Origin: QQUJ01 sp050287605
GTDB lineage: Bacteria; Pseudomonadota; Gammaproteobacteria; QQUJ01
DNA: 64,000 bases
Reading direction: 5' to 3'
NCBI GenBank assembly: GCA_050287605.1
Contig: JBNKCG010000042.1
Span: forward strand, 1 to 64,000
The notes under the pieces were generated by a model. That model was given only the letters and a program-made list of their open reading frames with translations. It did not search any database and was not told where the DNA came from. Below are positions 1 through 11,384 of this stretch, piece after piece. Every line of letters begins with the position of its first letter. Position 1 is the stretch's first letter. The translations under genes and the position numbers were made by a program.

Positions 1-27
1 CCCCCGGCCGCTCATGGGGCCGGTTTC

Positions 28-1593
<1,566 letters not shown>

Positions 1594-1667
1594 GCGAAGT
1601 CCTTACTCGGCAAAGGAGCTCCGCTTACCGAAAACGACGCTCCACTACCGGGTAAAGATAGTCAATG

Positions 1668-2891
1668 TCACGCAGGTCGCCGCAGCGCCGAACTCATCAC
1701 CACCGCCACCGCCGTCATCGCCGCCGCCATGGCGAAGCTCCAGGCGAAGCTGCCCGACGCGTCCGCCAGCAGGCCGGCCAGCCCCGGCCCGATGATCTGC
1801 CCCACGCCGAAAAACAGCGTGATAGTGCCGAAGGCGGCGGCGGCATGCGCGGCACCCAGATAGTCACCCACCGCCGCGGCGATGATGGAAGGGATGCTCC
1901 ACACCCCGATACCCCAGAGAAAGATCGAGAGGTAGGCGAACCCGTCGGGCAGCGGCAGCGCAACCATCAAGTAGGCGGCGGTGTGCAGCGCGAAGACCAT
2001 CATCAGCGCCAGCTTGCGCCCCAGGCGGTCGGAAAGCGTGCCGAACAGCGGCCCGGAGAGGATGCTGATCGCCCCCACCCACATCCAGAACCGCCCCGCG
2101 GAGGCCTCGGTGAAACCGCGCTCATGCACCAGCGACGTCACGATGAAGGTCGCGTAGATCACGTAGGTGAATCCGAACAGGAAGTAGACCACGCCCAGGT
2201 GGGTGATGATGCGTCCGTTGTGGTGGGTGTGCGCCGCCGACGGTGCGGGGGCCGACCCCGCCTGCCCCTCACCCAGCGCCTGCAACCCCAACTCCTCGGG
2301 CCGGTTGCGGATAGTCAGCGCCGCGATCACGGTTATCGCCAGAGAGAGCCCCCCCAGCACCAGCCAGCTCCAGCGCCATCCCTCCGCACCGATCTGGAGG
2401 TTGACGAAAGGAATCAGCCAGCCCGAGAAGACGATGCCCAGACCACTGCCGCTGACGATGAAGCCCGCCGCCCTTCCGCGCAGCGAGCGCTCGAACCAGT
2501 GCGGAATCAGGCCCATGATGGGTATGTTGGCCGTCCCCGCGCCGAGGCCGGTGATGACGTAGAACACCAGCACCTGCAGGTAGGAGTGCGCCTGCGACAC
2601 CGCCATCATGGAGCCCGCCACCACGGTCAGGCCAATAGCGATCAGGCGCCGTGCCCCCACTCGCGCCGTCAACAACCCGCTGAGCAGCACGCCGCTCAGA
2701 TACCCCACGAAGTTGCCGGTGGAGATGAAGCCCATCTGCGCGTAGTCCAGCCCCAGCGAGCTGCCCATGGAGGGCAGCAGCATACCCAGCGCAAAGCGCC
2801 CGAAACCCAGGCAGGCGATGATGATCAGGCTGCCGGTGGCGACGATGATCCAGGCGTAGTGCACAGGTTGGCGGGCGGTGGTCGACGGCAT
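1668..2891 (-). CDS. MFS transporter (YbfB/YjiJ- or OFA-like)
   Basis: 407 aa with about 12 hydrophobic segments. The N-terminus (YAWIIVATGSLIIIACLGFGR) and the following LLPSMGSSLGLDYAQMGFISTGN stretch resemble MFS carriers of the YbfB/YjiJ and oxalate/formate-antiporter-like groups. The two six-helix halves are separated by a charged loop near residues 200-225 (RNRPEELGLQALGEGQ). A cytoplasmic loop with the usual MFS motif is visible at LFGTLSDRLGRK. The substrate cannot be read from sequence. It is divergent from the ABC exporter at 3096 across a 204-bp gap and lies just upstream of the GNAT-nitrilase gene in the same direction. Confidence 0.85.
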   Translation of the reverse strand: MPSTTARQPVHYAWIIVATGSLIIIACLGFGRFALGMLLPSMGSSLGLDYAQMGFISTGNFVGYLSGVLLSGLLTARVGARRLIAIGLTVVAGSMMAVSQAHSYLQVLVFYVITGLGAGTANIPIMGLIPHWFERSLRGRAAGFIVSGSGLGIVFSGWLIPFVNLQIGAEGWRWSWLVLGGLSLAITVIAALTIRNRPEELGLQALGEGQAGSAPAPSAAHTHHNGRIITHLGVVYFLFGFTYVIYATFIVTSLVHERGFTEASAGRFWMWVGAISILSGPLFGTLSDRLGRKLALMMVFALHTAAYLMVALPLPDGFAYLSIFLWGIGVWSIPSIIAAAVGDYLGAAHAAAAFGTITLFFGVGQIIGPGLAGLLADASGSFAWSFAMAAAMTAVAVVMSSALRRPA

Positions 2892-3095
2892 GGGTTATCG
2901 GTCTTGTTTATTGTTGGAGATCAACCCAATACTAACCCACGCCACAACGGCACGTCGCCACAAAGCATAACAAGCGGAAAACCCGGATGTTTCTCGCCAA
3001 GACGCCGAGGAAAAGACAGTTCGAAGCGGCTGCCCCCACGCAAACCCCACCCGCGCGGTCTATAATGTCCGGCTTTGGCAATTCTTGAAGTCCCC
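2892..3095. other. Divergent intergenic region with nonamer-like repeat remnant and a -10 box
   Basis: This 204-bp gap separates two divergent transport genes. TATAAT at 3061-3066 is a consensus -10 box about 30 bp before the ABC ATPase ATG; no good -35 is seen. At about 2994-3015 the run CGCCAAGACGCCGAGG resembles one arm of the nonamer-periodic element found after mnmE. Confidence 0.5.
3061..3066 (+). promoter_or_regulatory. Probable -10 box for the ABC exporter operon
   Basis: A perfect TATAAT lies 29 bp before the ATG at 3096, a plausible distance for a short leader. The region about 17 bp upstream does not match TTGACA, so the promoter may be weak or activator-dependent. Confidence 0.45.
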
Positions 3096-4064
3096 ATGAC
3101 CACCGCCCTCGACATCCGCGATCTGCACAAGACCTACCGCAACGACTTCATCGCGCTGCGCGGCATCGATCTCACCGTGCGTGAAGGCGATTTCTTCGCC
3201 CTACTGGGCCCCAACGGCGCCGGCAAATCCACCGCCATCGGCATCGTCTGCTCGCTGGTCAACAAGAGCGGCGGCAGCGTCACGGTGTTCGGCCACGACC
3301 TGGACCGCGAACTGCCGCAAGCCAAGGCGTGCATCGGCCTGGTACCTCAGGAGTTCAACTTCAACCAGTGGGAGCCGGTGATCGAGATCGTCATCAACCA
3401 GGCCGGCTTCTACGGCATCGAGCCCAAACTGGCGCTACAGCGCGCCGAGCGCTATCTGCGCCAGCTGGGGTTGTGGGAGAAGCGCGACGGTCAGGCGCGC
3501 GACCTATCGGGCGGTATGAAGCGACGTCTGATGATCGCCCGTGCCCTGGTGCACCAACCGCGGCTGCTGATCCTCGACGAGCCCACCGCCGGGGTCGACA
3601 TCGAACTGCGCCACTCCATGTGGGAGTTTCTGCGCCAGATCAACGCCGAGGGCACCACCATCATCCTCACCACCCACTACCTGGAAGAGGCCGAGAGCCT
3701 GTGCCGCAACATCGCCATCATCGACAATGGCAACATCGTGGAGGACACCTCCATGAAGGCGCTGCTGGAGAAGCTGCACACCGAGACCTTCGTCCTCGAC
3801 CTGGAGCGACCCATCGAGTTGACACCCGTCATCGACGGGTATCCGCTGCGCATGCTCGATACCACCACCCTGGAGGTCGACGTGGCGCGCAACCAGGGCG
3901 TGAACCGGCTGTTCGCCGAACTGGAGCGGGCGGGCATCGAGGTGATGAGCCTGCGCAACAAGCGTAACCGCCTTGAGGAGCTGTTCGTGCGCATGATCCG
4001 CAACGGCACCCTGGACGGCGTGGACGAACCCTCTCCTGCCGCGCCGCCGGAGGTGACGCAATGA
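3096..4064 (+). CDS. ABC-2 exporter ATP-binding protein (YadG-like)
   Basis: 322 aa ATPase. Walker A is GPNGAGKST (residues about 38-46), the signature is LSGGMKRRLMIARAL, and Walker B is LLILDEPTAGVD with a following H-loop (TTHYLEEAE). The C-terminal third is the regulatory tail common to DrrA/YadG/NodI-type ATPases. It works with the permease at 4061-4840, whose start overlaps its stop by 4 bp (ATGA), so the two are translationally coupled. A TTG seven codons upstream (3075) could also start translation, but the ATG is preferred because it aligns with family N-termini. The pair closely resembles E. coli YadG/YadH; the substrate is unknown. Confidence 0.92.
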   Translation: MTTALDIRDLHKTYRNDFIALRGIDLTVREGDFFALLGPNGAGKSTAIGIVCSLVNKSGGSVTVFGHDLDRELPQAKACIGLVPQEFNFNQWEPVIEIVINQAGFYGIEPKLALQRAERYLRQLGLWEKRDGQARDLSGGMKRRLMIARALVHQPRLLILDEPTAGVDIELRHSMWEFLRQINAEGTTIILTTHYLEEAESLCRNIAIIDNGNIVEDTSMKALLEKLHTETFVLDLERPIELTPVIDGYPLRMLDTTTLEVDVARNQGVNRLFAELERAGIEVMSLRNKRNRLEELFVRMIRNGTLDGVDEPSPAAPPEVTQ

Positions 4065-4840
4065 GCGCAGGCGCCCGCACCAACTGGATCGCCTACCGCA
4101 CCATCACCACCAAGGAGATCCGCCGTTTTCTACGTATCTGGCTGCAGACCATCTTGCCCGCGGCGATCACCATGGCGCTCTACCTGATCATCTTCGGCGG
4201 ACTGATCGGGCCGCGCATCGGCGAGATGGCCGGGCATCGCTACATGGACTTCATCATCCCCGGCGTGATCATGCTGTCGGTGATCACCAACTCCTACGCC
4301 AACGTGGTCTCCTCGTTCTTCGGCGCCAAATTCCAGCGCCACATCGAGGAGTTGCTGATCTCGCCCATTCCCAACTACGTCATCCTGCTCGGCTACGTGA
4401 GCGGCGGCGTGGCGCGCGGGCTGTGCGTGGCCATCGCCGTGACCGGTGTGTCCATGTTCTTCGGAGACATCCAGATCCATCACGTCGGCGTCACCGTGCT
4501 GGTGATGGCGTTGACGGCAACGCTGTTTTCGCTAGCGGGCTTCATCAACGGCGTGTTCGCCAAAACGTTCGACGACATCTCCATCATTCCCACCTTCGTG
4601 CTCACCCCGCTCACCTATCTGGGTGGCATCTTCTACAGCATCGAGCTGCTGCCTCCGTTTTGGCAGGACGTCTCCCTGATCAACCCCATCCTCTACATGG
4701 TGGACGCGTTCCGCTACGGGATACTGGGGGTCAGTGATATCGACGTGCGAGTGGCGTTCGCCATCATCCTCGGCTTCATCGCGGCGCTCTACACCGCCTG
4801 CCTGATGCTGCTGAACCGGGGAATCGGGATACGCACCTAG
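4061..4840 (+). CDS. ABC-2 type permease (YadH-like)
   Basis: 259 aa inner-membrane protein with about six hydrophobic segments. It contains ABC-2 features, including the amphipathic N-terminal TTKEIRRFLR region, the RHIEELLISPIP coupling segment and the FIPG-like helix (FDDISIIPTFVLTPLTYLGG). It pairs with the ATPase just upstream (4-bp overlap) to form an exporter, probably as a dimer of each subunit. Length and motifs match E. coli YadH throughout. Its natural substrate is not established. Confidence 0.92.
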   Translation: MSAGARTNWIAYRTITTKEIRRFLRIWLQTILPAAITMALYLIIFGGLIGPRIGEMAGHRYMDFIIPGVIMLSVITNSYANVVSSFFGAKFQRHIEELLISPIPNYVILLGYVSGGVARGLCVAIAVTGVSMFFGDIQIHHVGVTVLVMALTATLFSLAGFINGVFAKTFDDISIIPTFVLTPLTYLGGIFYSIELLPPFWQDVSLINPILYMVDAFRYGILGVSDIDVRVAFAIILGFIAALYTACLMLLNRGIGIRT

Positions 4841-4890
4841 GGCCTGCTAGCACGAATCGCATAGGCCCGAATACCGATCTGCCGCACGCC

Positions 4891-6099
4891 ATGGCCGCCA
4901 ACCCGTCCCGTCTCCGCATTCCACGCTCGGTGTGGGCGTTGGGACTGGTCAGCCTGGCCATGGACAGCTCCTCGGAGATCATCCATGCGCTGATGCCGCT
5001 GTTTCTCACCACCACCCTCGGCGCCAGCGTGGTGGTGGTGGGCGTGATCGACGGCTTCGCCGAATCGGCGGCTTCCATCACCAAGATCTTCTCCGGGTAT
5101 CTCTCCGACCGGATCGGGCGGCGCAAACCGCTAATCCTGCTCGGCTACGGTCTTGCGGCGCTCTCCAAGCCGCTGTTTCCGCTCGCCACCGTCCCGGCAG
5201 CGGTACTGGGAGCACGCTTCGTCGACCGCATCGGCAAAGGCATCCGCGGCGCACCGCGCGATGCGCTGGTGGCCGATCTGACGCCAGCCGAGATTCGCGG
5301 ACGCGCCTACGGGCTGCGCCAGGCACTGGATACCGTGGGGGCCGTGCTCGGTCCGCTCGCGGCCGTCGCCCTGATGTTTCTGTTTGCCGACGACATGCGC
5401 AGCGTCTTCTGGGTGGCCGTGGTGCCCGCCGCCGTTGCGGTGCTGCTGGTGGCGCTGGGCGTGGAAGAGCGCGCCGGCGCCGAACAGCGCGCTTCGCCCC
5501 CCATTCGCTGGCGCGACGCCGGACAACTGGGCTCCACCTTCTGGGGCGTCGTGATCATCGGCGTGGTGTTTACGCTGGCGCGATTCAGCGAGGCCTTTCT
5601 GATCCTCAAGGCGAGCGCCGAGGGGCTGCCCCTCGCCTGGGCGCCACTGGTACTGGTGGTGATGAACGTCGTCTACGCCCTGGGCGCCTATCCCGCCGGC
5701 GCCCTGGCCGACCGCTTCGGCGTCAGCGGCCTATTACAGGCCGGACTGGGTGCGCTGATCGGCGCCGATTTGTTGCTCGCTCTGTGTGCGGGACTGGGCC
5801 CGACCTTCGTCGGCATAGCACTATGGGGTGTCCACTTGGCGTTGACCCAGGGACTGTTCAGCAAACTGGTCGCCGAAAACGCGCCGCCGACGCTGCGCGG
5901 TTCCGCCTTTGGCATCTTTCACCTGCTCACTGGGGTTGCGCTGCTGTGCGCCAGCGGACTGGCGGGGTTGTTGTGGGATGTTTGGGGATCGTCGGCCACG
6001 TTTCTCGGAGGCGCTCTATTTTCCGGGAGCGCTATGCTTGGGTATTTTCTCTGGCGGCAATTCGCCGCTGCGCAGCGCGACGTTTCATCGCCCCCCTAG
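4891..6099 (+). CDS. MFS transporter
   Basis: 402 aa with about 12 transmembrane segments. The A-motif GYLSDRIGRRKP follows the second helix, and the motif RFVDRIGKGIRGAPRDALVADLTP is characteristic of a particular MFS subgroup of unassigned drug or metabolite carriers. The second-half A-motif is PAGALADRFG. It starts 50 bp after the yadH-like stop, so co-transcription with the exporter is possible. The predicted ATG has little Shine-Dalgarno support. The substrate is not predictable. Confidence 0.85.
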   Translation: MAANPSRLRIPRSVWALGLVSLAMDSSSEIIHALMPLFLTTTLGASVVVVGVIDGFAESAASITKIFSGYLSDRIGRRKPLILLGYGLAALSKPLFPLATVPAAVLGARFVDRIGKGIRGAPRDALVADLTPAEIRGRAYGLRQALDTVGAVLGPLAAVALMFLFADDMRSVFWVAVVPAAVAVLLVALGVEERAGAEQRASPPIRWRDAGQLGSTFWGVVIIGVVFTLARFSEAFLILKASAEGLPLAWAPLVLVVMNVVYALGAYPAGALADRFGVSGLLQAGLGALIGADLLLALCAGLGPTFVGIALWGVHLALTQGLFSKLVAENAPPTLRGSAFGIFHLLTGVALLCASGLAGLLWDVWGSSATFLGGALFSGSAMLGYFLWRQFAAAQRDVSSPP

Positions 6100-6223
6100 A
6101 AACCCACGCGGATGCTAGTGTATCTCTTTTGGGATAGGCGCACGTTCGCCGGACGGTTTGTAGTCCGCACTTTTGCCCGTGTTAACATCGGGCCACAATA
6201 ACTATGAAACTGACTTTGGGGGC

Positions 6224-9200
6224 ATGGAACACACACCTGCGCGCGCTAGCAGCAGCGTTCCTGAACGCGACTATACGGGGCTATCGCGCTTTTTCGGGTA
6301 CCTGATAGTCGCGGCAATCTGTATCGCCGCTGCGATTTCGCTCATCGAATACCTGCGCTTCAACTACGAGCGCGACAAATACCAACACGCCGAATCGGTA
6401 CGTCTGGATCTCGTTTCTAAGCGACTCGGACGGGATCTCTCCAAGGTGGTCACCGATCTCAGGCGTCTGGCCCAATCCGTCATCGTCCGCGACTACCTGT
6501 CGGACGACAGTCAACGCAACACCGAGCGCCTGAACCGGGAACTGCTCAATTTGGTGGCGCACACCTCTTCCTACGATCAGGCGCGCTTTCTCGACCACGA
6601 GGGACGCGAGCGGGCCCGCATCAACTACAACAATGGTGCTCCGACCGTCGTCGCGCAAAGCGAACTACAGGATAAACAGCAACGCTATTACTTTAAGGAG
6701 ACCATCGCTCTCGCAGGCGGGCAGGTCTACCTCTCGCCGCTTGATCTCAACGTCGAGCACGGCAGGATAGAAACACCCCACAAACCCATCATTCGCATTG
6801 CCACGCCGCTCTACCGCAACAACGACAGTCCGCCCGCGGGAATCCTGATCCTCAACTATCTGGCCGACGCGACGCTCAACGACTTCGAACAGTTCATGTC
6901 CAACAGCTGGGGCGACGCCATGCTGCTGAATGAACACGGCTACTGGCTGCACAGCAGCGATCCGAGCGACGAATGGGGGTTCATGTGGAGCGGCGGACAG
7001 TCGTTCGCGCAGCGCTATCCGCAAGCGTGGCACACCATCGCCGCCAACGCGGCAGGAACCGTCGAGACGCAAAGCGGGTTGTTCATCTTTGCCAGCCTGA
7101 AGCCGCGCACCGCCGCGCGGCTCGATGCGTCGAATGTCAACCACGGCGAAACGTGGAAAATCGTCTCCCACGTTGCGCCCACCGCGTGGTCGTTCTCACT
7201 CTGGCAGCGCCTGAACCGCGATCCGCTCGTTCTAGCGATCCTGGTCGCCATATCCGCCGGATTGAGTTTTCTACTGGCCTGGTTGCGCGTCAACAACCTG
7301 CAAAAAAGCCACGCACTGATCGAAAGCGAAGAGCGATATCGTGAACTGTTCAGGCAGGCCGCCGATGGGATCTTCATCGCCGATCTCGACGGGCGCTACA
7401 CGGACGTCAACGAAGCCGGTTGCCGAATGCTCGGTTATTCCCATCACGAGATCGTCGGTAAAAGCATTGTCGACACTATTCCGCCGGAGGATGTTGGCCG
7501 CTTGCAACAAGCCAAGGAGAGGATGCTTCAGGGAGACTCCCTGGTCGACGAATGGACACTGCACGGCAAAGACGGTTCGCAGATCCCGGTGGAGGTCAGT
7601 GCGAAGATACTGAGCAACCACCGTTGGCAGGGTTTCGTTCGCGACATCAGCGAACGCAAGCGAGCCGAAGAACAGCTACGCCGCGCCGCCATCGTCTTCG
7701 ACAGCACCATGGAGGCGATCCTAGTGACGGATTCGGAGCGAAATATCGTCGCGTTCAACAAAGCCTACACCAAGATGACCGGTTTCGAGTCCGACGAAAT
7801 ACTCGGACGAAATCCCCACTTCCATGGCTCCGGATACCACGATGCGGCGTTTTATCGCGCCCTCTGGCAATCGTTGGAGGAGAGCGGCCAGTGGCAGGGC
7901 GAAATCTGGAACCGGCGAAAAAGCGGTGCCCCTTATCCCGCATGGATCAACATCAGCGTAGTGAGAGACGATTCGGGACAGATCGTCAACTACGTGGCCA
8001 TCATGTCAGACATCAGTTCGCTCAAAGAGGTCGAGCAGCGCCTGACCCATTTGGCGCACCACGACGTCCTGACCGGGCTATCCAATAGACTCGTCTTCGG
8101 GGCCGAACTCGAGCTCGCGCTGGAGCGTGCCAAACGCCATCGCCGCAAGGTGGCGTTGCTGTTTCTGGATCTGGACCGATTCAAACTCATCAATGACACG
8201 CTCGGCCATGCCGCCGGCGACGAGCTGCTAAAAGAAATCGCCAAGCGCATCAGCGGCAGCGTGCGCGGGGACGACCTGGTGGCACGGCTGGGCGGCGACG
8301 AATTCACCGTGATTCTCGAAGAAATTGGCAAACCACGGGATGCCGCATCGATCGCGCAGAAAATCATCGATTCCATCAATAATCCGGTGGCGCTTGTGCA
8401 GGGCGAGGTGACAACCTCCGCGAGCATTGGCATCAGCATCTTTCCCAACGACGCGAAAGACGCCAACGATATGGCCAAAGCGGCGGATGCCGCCATGTAC
8501 CGAGCCAAAGCCAACGGCAGCAACACTTACGAGTTCTATACGCCTCAGCTCACCATCCAGGCCGAACAGCGGCTATCCACGGAACATGGTTTACGGCGGG
8601 CGCTGATTCGAGACGATTTCACGCTCCACTATCAACCGCAAATCGAAGTCGACAGCGGCAGGATAGTGGGAGTTGAAGCGCTGGTGCGTTGGTGTCATCC
8701 CGAGCTGGGGCTGCAACTGCCCGACCGGTTCATCAGGGTCGCAGAGGAGAGCGGGGTCATCAATCAGATAGGCGAGTGGGTATTTCAAGAGGCTTGCCTT
8801 CAGGCACAACGTTGGTACGACGCTGGCATAGGACCGGTACGCATCGCGCTCAACGTTTCCGGCTACGAAATACTGCACGACAATCTGGTGGACCGGGTTC
8901 GCGACACGCTGCACCGAGCCCAACTGCATCCCGACGACGTGCCTATCCAGATCGAAGTCACGGAAAGTATGCTGGCATCCAGCAGTCGGGTGTCGGAGAC
9001 ACTGACACAGTTGAGAAAACTCGGCATCACCATCGCAATTGACGATTTCGGGACCGGTTACTCATCGCTGAGCCGCATCAAGCAGCTGCCGGTGGACGTG
9101 CTGAAGATCGACCGCTCTTTCCTACGCAACATTCCACAAGACTCAGACAGCCGGGCCATTGCCTCCGCGGCGATACTCATGGGTCAAAGCCTAGGCTTGG

Positions 9201-9385
9201 AAGTTGTCGCCGAAGGAATCGAATCTGAGGAACAGCTGGATTTCGTCAAGACCCAGCGGTGCGACATCGCCCAGGGTTACCTGCTTGGCAAGCCGCTTCC
9301 CGGAGACCAGACCGCGTTGCTGCTCAAGCGAGGAGTATGGCAATCCGCACCGCGCGCCAAGCCATCGCTGTCGCCGCGCGACTGA
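6224..9385 (+). CDS. Membrane PAS-PAS-GGDEF-EAL cyclic-di-GMP enzyme
   Basis: 1053 aa. In order: TM1 at about residues 24-44, a periplasmic sensor region of about 285 residues (dCache/CHASE-like, no exact family assigned), TM2 near 334-355, PAS1 at about 369-485, PAS2 at about 491-605, GGDEF and EAL. The GGDEF signature (690-694) is intact and is preceded by an RxxD inhibitory site (RGDD). The EAL domain keeps EALVRW (818-823), IEVTES, DDFGTGYSSLS, LKID and VVAEGIES, so both synthesis and breakdown of c-di-GMP look possible. The ATG at 6224 follows a GGGGG run; an in-frame TTG at 6173 is an alternative. It stands alone between an MFS gene and a DNA glycosylase. Confidence 0.95.
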   Translation: MEHTPARASSSVPERDYTGLSRFFGYLIVAAICIAAAISLIEYLRFNYERDKYQHAESVRLDLVSKRLGRDLSKVVTDLRRLAQSVIVRDYLSDDSQRNTERLNRELLNLVAHTSSYDQARFLDHEGRERARINYNNGAPTVVAQSELQDKQQRYYFKETIALAGGQVYLSPLDLNVEHGRIETPHKPIIRIATPLYRNNDSPPAGILILNYLADATLNDFEQFMSNSWGDAMLLNEHGYWLHSSDPSDEWGFMWSGGQSFAQRYPQAWHTIAANAAGTVETQSGLFIFASLKPRTAARLDASNVNHGETWKIVSHVAPTAWSFSLWQRLNRDPLVLAILVAISAGLSFLLAWLRVNNLQKSHALIESEERYRELFRQAADGIFIADLDGRYTDVNEAGCRMLGYSHHEIVGKSIVDTIPPEDVGRLQQAKERMLQGDSLVDEWTLHGKDGSQIPVEVSAKILSNHRWQGFVRDISERKRAEEQLRRAAIVFDSTMEAILVTDSERNIVAFNKAYTKMTGFESDEILGRNPHFHGSGYHDAAFYRALWQSLEESGQWQGEIWNRRKSGAPYPAWINISVVRDDSGQIVNYVAIMSDISSLKEVEQRLTHLAHHDVLTGLSNRLVFGAELELALERAKRHRRKVALLFLDLDRFKLINDTLGHAAGDELLKEIAKRISGSVRGDDLVARLGGDEFTVILEEIGKPRDAASIAQKIIDSINNPVALVQGEVTTSASIGISIFPNDAKDANDMAKAADAAMYRAKANGSNTYEFYTPQLTIQAEQRLSTEHGLRRALIRDDFTLHYQPQIEVDSGRIVGVEALVRWCHPELGLQLPDRFIRVAEESGVINQIGEWVFQEACLQAQRWYDAGIGPVRIALNVSGYEILHDNLVDRVRDTLHRAQLHPDDVPIQIEVTESMLASSSRVSETLTQLRKLGITIAIDDFGTGYSSLSRIKQLPVDVLKIDRSFLRNIPQDSDSRAIASAAILMGQSLGLEVVAEGIESEEQLDFVKTQRCDIAQGYLLGKPLPGDQTALLLKRGVWQSAPRAKPSLSPRD

Positions 9386-9513
9386 CCCGCTGCGCCCACC
9401 GAAGCGCCGCAGATCACAACCCCGCTGATACGACGCGCACCGCGCACGGGAGCGCAAACGACAGCGCCGCGCTATGATGACTGCAGCCCATCGCGATTAT
9501 CCCGAGCCGATCG

Positions 9514-10413
9514 ATGCCAGAGCTCCCGGACCTCGAAAACTACCTACAGGCGCTGCGCGCGCGGGTGCATCAGCACCCGATACGATCCGCGCAGGTGAAC
9601 AGCCCGTTTTTGCTGCGTACCGCGGAGCCACCGCTCAATAGCGTTACCGGCAAGCGAGTGCTCGATCTGCGACGCATGGGAAAGCGCATCGTATTCGCGC
9701 TGGAGGATGAGCTGTTTCTGGTACTACACCTGATGATTGCCGGGCGCCTGCATTGGAAATCGACGCCGGCCAAGCCCCCCGGCAACAAGGCGGCGTGGAT
9801 GCTCGGCTTCCCCAACGGCCTGCTCTATCTCACCGAGGCCGGAAAAAAGAAACGCGCCTCTCTGCACCTCGTGCAGGGAAAAGCAATGCTGCAGAACCTG
9901 GACCCCGGCGGCGCGGAGGTGCTCGACGCCTCACTAGACGAATTTTCCCGGGTACTGACGCAGCGCAATCACACACTCAAGCGTGCGCTCACCGATCCAC
10001 ACCTGTTCAGCGGTATTGGCAACGCCTACTCCGACGAGATACTGCACGCCGCGCAGCTGTCGCCCGTTGCGTTGAGCCAAAAGCTGAGTCACGCAGAGAT
10101 CGAACGGCTGTTCGAAGCGACACGCAGCACGTTGACCCTGTGGCGCGAACGCCTGCAAAGCGAAAGCGGCGAGCGTTTCCCCGAGCACGTCACCGCCTTT
10201 CGGCCCGAGATGGCCGTACACGGAAAGTACGGCCAGCCGTGCCCGGCGTGCGCCACGCCCGTGCAACGTATTCGCTACGCCGACAACGAAACCAACTACT
10301 GCCCGCGTTGCCAGACCGGCGGCAAACTGCTGGCCGACCGGGCATTGTCGCGCCTGCTGAAAAAGGATTGGCCACGCACCATCGACGAACTCGAGCGGGG
10401 CAAAACTGACTGA
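9514..10413 (+). CDS. Fpg/Nei family DNA glycosylase
   Basis: 299 aa base-excision repair enzyme. The catalytic N-terminus is M-P-E-L-P-D, where Pro2 acts as the nucleophile in this family. A helix-two-turn-helix follows (LFSGIGNAYSDEILHAAQLSP), and the C-terminus has a zinc finger CPAC-x16-CPRC. N-terminal PDLENY differs from classical MutM (PEVE), so this belongs to a side group of the family and substrate preference (8-oxoG or oxidised pyrimidines) is not certain. It is convergent with the HEAT-repeat gene, 33 bp apart. Confidence 0.9.
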   Translation: MPELPDLENYLQALRARVHQHPIRSAQVNSPFLLRTAEPPLNSVTGKRVLDLRRMGKRIVFALEDELFLVLHLMIAGRLHWKSTPAKPPGNKAAWMLGFPNGLLYLTEAGKKKRASLHLVQGKAMLQNLDPGGAEVLDASLDEFSRVLTQRNHTLKRALTDPHLFSGIGNAYSDEILHAAQLSPVALSQKLSHAEIERLFEATRSTLTLWRERLQSESGERFPEHVTAFRPEMAVHGKYGQPCPACATPVQRIRYADNETNYCPRCQTGGKLLADRALSRLLKKDWPRTIDELERGKTD

Positions 10414-10446
10414 CTCGACGTGACGGTTACCGATCGCACCAGATTA

Positions 10447-11322
10447 CTAGTGAGCGCTGCGCTGGGAAGCCCACCACTCACGCCAGCGTTCACCATCGTA
10501 ACCAAAATTCTCGCCCGTCACGGCCTCCAGATCGTGAACGACAAAACCTTGTCTGAGCGGCTCGATTTCGGGTGAGATGCGAGCGATGACGAGCGGAATC
10601 GCCTGTGCGCTGTGGAGTGCGACGAGAGCACGGAAGGCGCTCGATAGCGCATGGAATCCCGGGTCGCGCAGCGCTTCTTCCAAGACCGCCACGGCGCGCG
10701 GATCGCCGATGGCACCCAGGGCATCGGCGGCATAGGCGTGTACCGAGTATGGAGCCGGCCGTTTTTCAATCAGTTTGACGATGTCGGCGACGGCGGCAGG
10801 GCTACGCGCGCGCTGCGCCGCGATCAACGCCAAAGTCAGCGGCGTGGTATCGCCGAACGTGCGTTTGCCGGTAGCGTCAATGTGATAGCGATACTCGTCG
10901 CTGACGAATATCCGATGCAAGATACCGTCACCGGCGAACGCCTCCTCGGGCAACTCCCCGCGGGCGGCCAATCCGATGGCGCCCACCAGCCTCGCCAGTC
11001 CCTCATCGCGCTTGTAGAGTTCGTGCGCGACAGCAGCAGCGCCCTCGGAGGGGTTGTCCGCCAGCAGTTCGGCAACCCAGAGCGCGTTGCGATCGTCCAA
11101 CCGCCGAAAGTCGTCCGATTGCTCGCGTAGCGGTTCGAGTATCAGATCACCCCAGAAGTGACCCATGCCCAGCGCACGCATGCCGAAACTACGATCCTTG
11201 ATGATGATGCCTGCCGTTTGGCTCGGTATAAAACCACCGAACCACAACGACGCGGTCATCCAGCCAACCCCGCTCAGAAAGATAACGACCACGAGGAAAA
11301 ACACCCATTTTTTGTTTGTCAT
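10447..11322 (-). CDS. Membrane-anchored HEAT-repeat protein
   Basis: 291 aa. An N-terminal hydrophobic segment (VFFLVVVIFLSGVGWMTASLWF) would anchor it in the inner membrane. The rest is helical, with HEAT/PBS-lyase-like repeats in the second half (YAADALGAIGDPRAVAVLEEAL, then a similar unit). The C-terminus carries FGYDGERWREWWASQ, a pattern often seen at the end of secreted HEAT proteins. No catalytic motif is visible and the function is unknown; a scaffolding role would fit the fold. The ATG at 11322 is chosen over a TTG two codons earlier. Confidence 0.75.
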   Translation of the reverse strand: MTNKKWVFFLVVVIFLSGVGWMTASLWFGGFIPSQTAGIIIKDRSFGMRALGMGHFWGDLILEPLREQSDDFRRLDDRNALWVAELLADNPSEGAAAVAHELYKRDEGLARLVGAIGLAARGELPEEAFAGDGILHRIFVSDEYRYHIDATGKRTFGDTTPLTLALIAAQRARSPAAVADIVKLIEKRPAPYSVHAYAADALGAIGDPRAVAVLEEALRDPGFHALSSAFRALVALHSAQAIPLVIARISPEIEPLRQGFVVHDLEAVTGENFGYDGERWREWWASQRSAH

Positions 11323-11384
11323 CTGCAAGTTCGCGAATTAGTGAGTAAAGAACGTGGGATCAACATCCGGGAATCGGCCACCCG

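Noticed and set aside
1665..3065. 466-codon plus-strand open frame opposite the MFS gene
   Set aside because: Low-complexity Arg/His/Gln composition and complete overlap with a 12-helix transporter.
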